DNA of 64,000 nucleotides from Iodidimonas muriae (GTDB lineage: Bacteria > Pseudomonadota > Alphaproteobacteria > Sphingomonadales > Rhodothalassiaceae): NCBI RefSeq assembly GCF_014647255.1, contig NZ_BMOV01000001.1, positions 302,275 through 366,274 of the forward strand. Direction: 5' to 3'. The notes under the pieces are model-generated. The model was not told where the DNA came from, did no database searches, and was given only the letters and a program-made list of their open reading frames with translations. The translations under genes were made by a program, and so were the position numbers. Within the stretch, counting starts at the first letter, position 1. The number at the start of each line of letters is the position of its first letter. Of the stretch, positions 60,788-64,000 are shown piece after piece.

Positions 60788-62722
60788 TTAGTGCACCGAC
60801 CAGATCGCTACACCATGATGGAAGGGATCGAACTGGTAGAAGCGCAGGCGCTGGGCCGGGTCATACCGATATTCGATTTCCACATCATGCTCACCAAGGC
60901 CATCAACATTGGTATTGCTGGAAGACAACTGGCTGGCCAACAACAGTTCTTGCTGGATGAGAGTAGCTTTTTCACCACGTGTCATCGCCCGTGCTTCTTC
61001 CATGGTGGTGGCCAGGTCGCCCAAGCCTTCCATGGTCGCAGCGGAACCGAAGATGCCATTTTGCGTGTAACCGCCTTCAGGCAATTCGGCCGGGGGCACA
61101 ATAGCCGGATTGATGGTGTTGGGCATCCAGTTGGTCCGCCCGAAGGTGAACCACGGGCCCTGACCGTTCAATGGCAGGGTGTTGTGGAAGGTGTTTTCCC
61201 AGCCACGCAGACCACCGAAATCGATGTTCATATAGGCATGAGGGAAGTAATCACCGTTCAGCAACTTCACTTTCAATGTGGAGCCACGGGTGACCCACTC
61301 GTCCCAGCGAGGCTGGGCATGGGTGGCACCATCATGACCATTTACCGATCCATAAATGGTGTTGTTCACATAGAACAACGTGACATGGGAATCGGGATCA
61401 TCATGAACACCGCGGGGCAGAACATTGCGGTTCTTCCAATCGAAGAACGCGGCTTCGATTTCTTCCACCAGCAAACGGGCGGTACTGTTCGCATCACGAC
61501 CATTGAAGTTGTATTCCTTCAGGGCCTTCAATGCGATCCACATGCGCTTGGCCGGAGCCAGATCGCCGATCATAGAGATGGCGGCCAGCTTGGCTTCTTC
61601 GCTTGAGGACGGTGCCGCGCCGAAGACATCGATTTCCCACTGGTCGAGCGTTTTACCAGCAGCGACCTTGAGGGTGTTTTCGATGGCCTGAATGCGCTGG
61701 GGATGGACGCGCCAGCCCCAGTGATAAGTCAGATTCCAAAACCGCCCGGGGGCCATTTTGTACTCAAACTCATAGCGCTTGCCTTCATTCATGGGGAAGA
61801 AGGTGCCGTCCAGAGCCACGGACGGAACAGCAGCCCCATCCCGCAGATTGGGATCGTCGAAATACATCACGAAGGGGGCAAAGTCTTCATGACCGCGGGC
61901 CACCACGTCGATGACATAGTGGATGGTCCATTCCTCGTCGAGGACATTGGACGGATCAATGCCGAAGGTGTCGGACATAACCGCATTACGGGTCCAGACC
62001 TGATGCACGGTGACGGATTTGGTTTCTGGATCCACCACTTTCATCTGTTCGGGGCCTTTGTAGTTCAACAAAGGCATGCCGCTATAGACCCGGTCGATTT
62101 CATTGCCTTCAAGGATATCGATGGCGAATTGAACATCGTCCTGATCAACGCGAACGGCGACCCGTTCACCGATCTTTCCTGCGCCATTGCCACGGCCAAT
62201 GACCTCACGGTCACCACGGCGCGGATCGGCAGGAACGCGAAGACCGCCGCGGAAGCGGGTTTGCAGGGTTGCCCACAATTCACGCCAGTTTGTGGCTTCT
62301 TTCAAGCGCTTGATAACACGGGCCAGGTCTTCTTCAGGGCCGCGGTCATCGCTCAGCACACTCACAACTGGATCGGGATGCAGATTATAGGGGTTCTCTG
62401 CGGTCGAAGGCAGGGTGTTGGGAATTTCATTCCCCGCAGAATCCAGCGCATTGCCATAAATCGTAGGCAACAGGTTGGATGGGTTTGTGCTGTCTGCACC
62501 CATTGTCTCCGAAGGAGCAAAGGGGTGGCCAGCGCCCGACAGACCTTCAGCAGAGCCTGTTTTATAGACCGATTTGGTGCCATCATTGATGACGTCCATT
62601 GTCCGGTCTGCGGGCAGGGGCTGGTAGGGCGCCCCATCCTGGGCGAATACCGTTCCGGTCCCCGCCAGCAACAAGGCTGGCAAGAGAACGGCGGTCATGC
62701 GCCTTTCGAGTTTCGTTCTCAT
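60788..62722 (-). CDS. Secreted 644-residue protein of unknown function in copper-oxidase cluster
   Basis: I do not recognise the family. The N-terminus is a signal peptide (about 1-28, ending GTVFAQ), so the protein is exported. It contains no cysteine but many Trp, His, Asn and acidic residues. Notable segments are YHWGWRVHPQRIQ (residues ~333-345), GPWFTFGRTNWMPNTINP, HVTLFYVNNTIYGSVNGHDG and the C-terminal FDPFHHGVAIWSVH. An earlier Arg/Asp-rich region (RGGLRVPADPRRGDREV) separates a Pro/Asn-rich N-terminal part. It lies 42 bases after the SCO-like gene, which follows the multicopper oxidase. It may be a structural or substrate-binding partner of that oxidase. Confidence 0.75.
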   Translation of the reverse strand: MRTKLERRMTAVLLPALLLAGTGTVFAQDGAPYQPLPADRTMDVINDGTKSVYKTGSAEGLSGAGHPFAPSETMGADSTNPSNLLPTIYGNALDSAGNEIPNTLPSTAENPYNLHPDPVVSVLSDDRGPEEDLARVIKRLKEATNWRELWATLQTRFRGGLRVPADPRRGDREVIGRGNGAGKIGERVAVRVDQDDVQFAIDILEGNEIDRVYSGMPLLNYKGPEQMKVVDPETKSVTVHQVWTRNAVMSDTFGIDPSNVLDEEWTIHYVIDVVARGHEDFAPFVMYFDDPNLRDGAAVPSVALDGTFFPMNEGKRYEFEYKMAPGRFWNLTYHWGWRVHPQRIQAIENTLKVAAGKTLDQWEIDVFGAAPSSSEEAKLAAISMIGDLAPAKRMWIALKALKEYNFNGRDANSTARLLVEEIEAAFFDWKNRNVLPRGVHDDPDSHVTLFYVNNTIYGSVNGHDGATHAQPRWDEWVTRGSTLKVKLLNGDYFPHAYMNIDFGGLRGWENTFHNTLPLNGQGPWFTFGRTNWMPNTINPAIVPPAELPEGGYTQNGIFGSAATMEGLGDLATTMEEARAMTRGEKATLIQQELLLASQLSSSNTNVDGLGEHDVEIEYRYDPAQRLRFYQFDPFHHGVAIWSVH

Positions 62723-62764
62723 TACGTCACTCCATTCATTCCGTTTGAGCCAATCGAGCAGCGC

Positions 62765-63424
62765 TTAAAGCGTTGCTCTGTGGTTCCACGCATAGGCGCT
62801 CTTGCCCGGAAGGGCGGGGCCTGCCATCTGCGGAGACGCCGGCTTTTTGCGGGGAAGCATCCAGGAGATGCGGTGAACGGCATCCTGCGTCGTGATCTTG
62901 GCAGGGAAGGTGCCCCAGATCCGGGCATTGCCGGTGGCATTGCCGTAGAATACAAGGCGGCCCATGCCAGCACTGGCACCACGGTTGAAGTGATACAGGC
63001 GCTGGGCAAGCATGGCAGGTTCTTCGCCGCTTGCACGCATGAACACCCATCCATCCGGTGCGTTGTGCTTGGCGGCAAATTCAGCCAGGCGTTCCACCGT
63101 GTCGTTCACCGGATCAACGGTGATCGAGGTGAGGAACACATCGCGGCCAACTTTATCCCCAAGACCTTCAACGATTTTCGCAATCTGCTCGGTCTGGACG
63201 TGCATTTTGTCGTCGTCGATCGAGAAGAAATTGACCATGAACACTTTGTTCTGGATGCGATCTTCAAAGAAACGGACGGGTTCGCCTTTATGAGACATGG
63301 CATGCACATCCGGGAAACCGCAGCGTTCATTTAGATTGAGCTGATGCACCGAAGTGGGCGTCAGGCTCTCATTGGGGCCGCACTGGGCGGCGCCGCTCAA
63401 CAATTGTCGTCTTGTCGTAGACAT
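62765..63424 (-). CDS. SCO-like protein lacking the copper ligands
   Basis: 219 residues from the ATG at 63424; the frame is open to 63490 without homology. The SCO/thioredoxin pattern is recognisable (KVFMVNFFSIDDDKMHVQTE, LTSITVDPVNDTVERLAEFA, DGWVFMRAS). However, the CxxxC site is replaced by SIDDDKM and the DHS histidine by SAGMGRLVFYGN. The start, MSTTRRQLLSGAA, resembles a Tat signal. It lies 40 bases after the multicopper oxidase stop. It may be a non-metallated assembly factor or subunit for that oxidase. Confidence 0.8.
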   Translation of the reverse strand: MSTTRRQLLSGAAQCGPNESLTPTSVHQLNLNERCGFPDVHAMSHKGEPVRFFEDRIQNKVFMVNFFSIDDDKMHVQTEQIAKIVEGLGDKVGRDVFLTSITVDPVNDTVERLAEFAAKHNAPDGWVFMRASGEEPAMLAQRLYHFNRGASAGMGRLVFYGNATGNARIWGTFPAKITTQDAVHRISWMLPRKKPASPQMAGPALPGKSAYAWNHRATL

Positions 63425-63464
63425 CGAACTGTTTTCCTTTTCGAGAAAATTTCCTGGAAGGGGC

Positions 63465-64000
63465 TCAGTCGCCGTCGCCCGGCTCCACAAGATCCCAACG
63501 CACCATCATGGCGTGATCCTCATGCACCACATTGTGGCAATGCATGATGTATGGACCGAGGAAATCGCGCCAACGACCGAAGAATTTCACTTCGTCGCCC
63601 GGTCCGAGTTCCACCACGTCTTTCTTGGTGTCCAGGAAGCTGAAAGGTTCAACCGGTTTCCCATTGACTTCGAAGATCTGGAATTCCTCCATGTGCGAAT
63701 GCACCGGATGCGCCCAGCTATCGCCGGTATTGCGCCATGTCCAGATTTCCGCCGAACCGCGTTCGATCTTCGCATCGGTCCGGTTGGGGTCCATAAGCTC
63801 GCCATTCACGGTGAACAGTCCGCTGTCATAGTCGAAGTCCCAAACCCGCTCGCGCCGCACCTCATTGAAGTTGATGTCGGGCTGACGGCGCATGAAGTCG
63901 GGAATCTGCGAAGGATCTTCCACATCGCCCGCCTGCACGCGGAACTGCATGATCAGATGACCCTCATCAAGCTGGGTACCGTCTTGCCCTGCGCCATCTT
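63465..64000 (-). CDS. Multicopper oxidase, C-terminal part (cut by window edge)
   Basis: The last 177 residues of a cupredoxin-type multicopper oxidase that runs off the right edge. The type 1/3 copper ligands are complete in this part: HPVHSHMEEFQI (HPxHxH) and HCHNVVHEDHAMM (HCH-x3-H-x4-M, the Met being the axial T1 ligand). The residues between, with EIWTWRNTGDSWAHPVH and FFGRWRDFLGPYIMHCH, resemble CotA/bilirubin-oxidase-like three-domain enzymes. It would oxidise a substrate with O2 outside the cytoplasm. Substrate cannot be read from this fragment; Mn(II), Cu(I), phenolics or other metal(loid)s are possible. Confidence 0.9.
   Translation of the reverse strand, partial: DGAGQDGTQLDEGHLIMQFRVQAGDVEDPSQIPDFMRRQPDINFNEVRRERVWDFDYDSGLFTVNGELMDPNRTDAKIERGSAEIWTWRNTGDSWAHPVHSHMEEFQIFEVNGKPVEPFSFLDTKKDVVELGPGDEVKFFGRWRDFLGPYIMHCHNVVHEDHAMMVRWDLVEPGDGD

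Noticed and set aside
61703-63334. 543-codon plus-strand open frame opposite the 644-residue protein and the SCO-like gene
   Set aside because: It spans two well-supported minus-strand genes and the gap between them, and shows no recognisable family motif; it is a codon-bias shadow.
1-64000. tRNA, rRNA, CRISPR arrays, insertion sequences, prophage genes
   Set aside because: I looked for cloverleaf-like blocks, regularly spaced repeats, and transposase or integrase motifs and found none I could support.

Overview
The window looks like part of the chromosome of a heterotrophic, aerobic alphaproteobacterium. I base this on the RNase E with a large acidic insert in its S1 domain and a long Arg/Pro/Ala-rich tail, the NYN-domain gene divergent from folK, the ODC / deoxyhypusine-synthase-like pair, the three-gene leucine-degradation set, and moderately high GC by eye. 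I cannot settle the order. There is no rRNA, tRNA, CRISPR array, prophage or insertion sequence that I can recognise. Almost all DNA is coding, and the genes sit in compact operons, often with 4-base ATGA-type overlaps.

Layout. 1-3.2 kb: a leftward ilvD-ilvC-ilvB operon preceded by an apparent transcription attenuator. 3.2-7 kb: proB-proA and an AlaC-like aminotransferase. 7-10 kb: a CGNR zinc-finger regulator, a family-5 uracil-DNA glycosylase, a NYN nuclease-like protein and folK. 10-13.4 kb: E1alpha, E1beta and E2 of a 2-oxoacid dehydrogenase complex. 13.5-19.2 kb: envelope and stress functions (M48 lipoprotein, DUF883-type membrane proteins, SodB, ECF sigma factor, MFS pump, isoaspartyl peptidase). 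19.2-22.1 kb: ornithine decarboxylase and a deoxyhypusine synthase homologue behind a structured leader. 22-25.7 kb: SDR, MaoC hydratase, DsbA-like protein and BepA-like protease. 25.8-34.4 kb: rne, amiC, PBP1A, and prfB with its programmed frameshift. 34.5-45.2 kb: a leftward run for leucine/branched-chain catabolism (methylcrotonyl-CoA carboxylase, methylglutaconyl-CoA hydratase, leucine dehydrogenase, a fused indolepyruvate oxidoreductase-like enzyme) with agmatinase and CsaA inside it. 45.4-53.7 kb: AMP nucleosidase and a deoxynucleoside catabolism locus (deoB-deoC-two-domain ALDH, divergent from gntR-punA). 53.7-57.5 kb: pstSCAB without phoU but with an ArsR-family gene. 57.5 kb to the end: a copper/haem secreted redox cluster.

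How the parts fit. Two themes recur: branched-chain amino acid synthesis and breakdown at several loci, and polyamine formation from ornithine (ODC) and agmatine (agmatinase), feeding a DHS-type aminobutyl transferase. In the deo locus, DeoB and DeoC yield acetaldehyde plus glyceraldehyde-3-phosphate, and the adjacent ALDH16-type enzyme could oxidise the acetaldehyde.

The most unusual part is the right end. A multicopper oxidase (cut by the window edge) is followed on the same strand by an SCO-fold protein without copper ligands, a cysteine-free secreted 644-residue protein I do not recognise, a His/Met-rich SCO protein, a c-type cytochrome fused to a type-1 periplasmic binding domain, a second canonical SCO protein, and then pstSCAB-arsR. 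It reads as an extracytoplasmic copper-dependent oxidation system of unknown substrate, and it is my best candidate for something undescribed. Long open frames opposite real genes are common here and I left them out.
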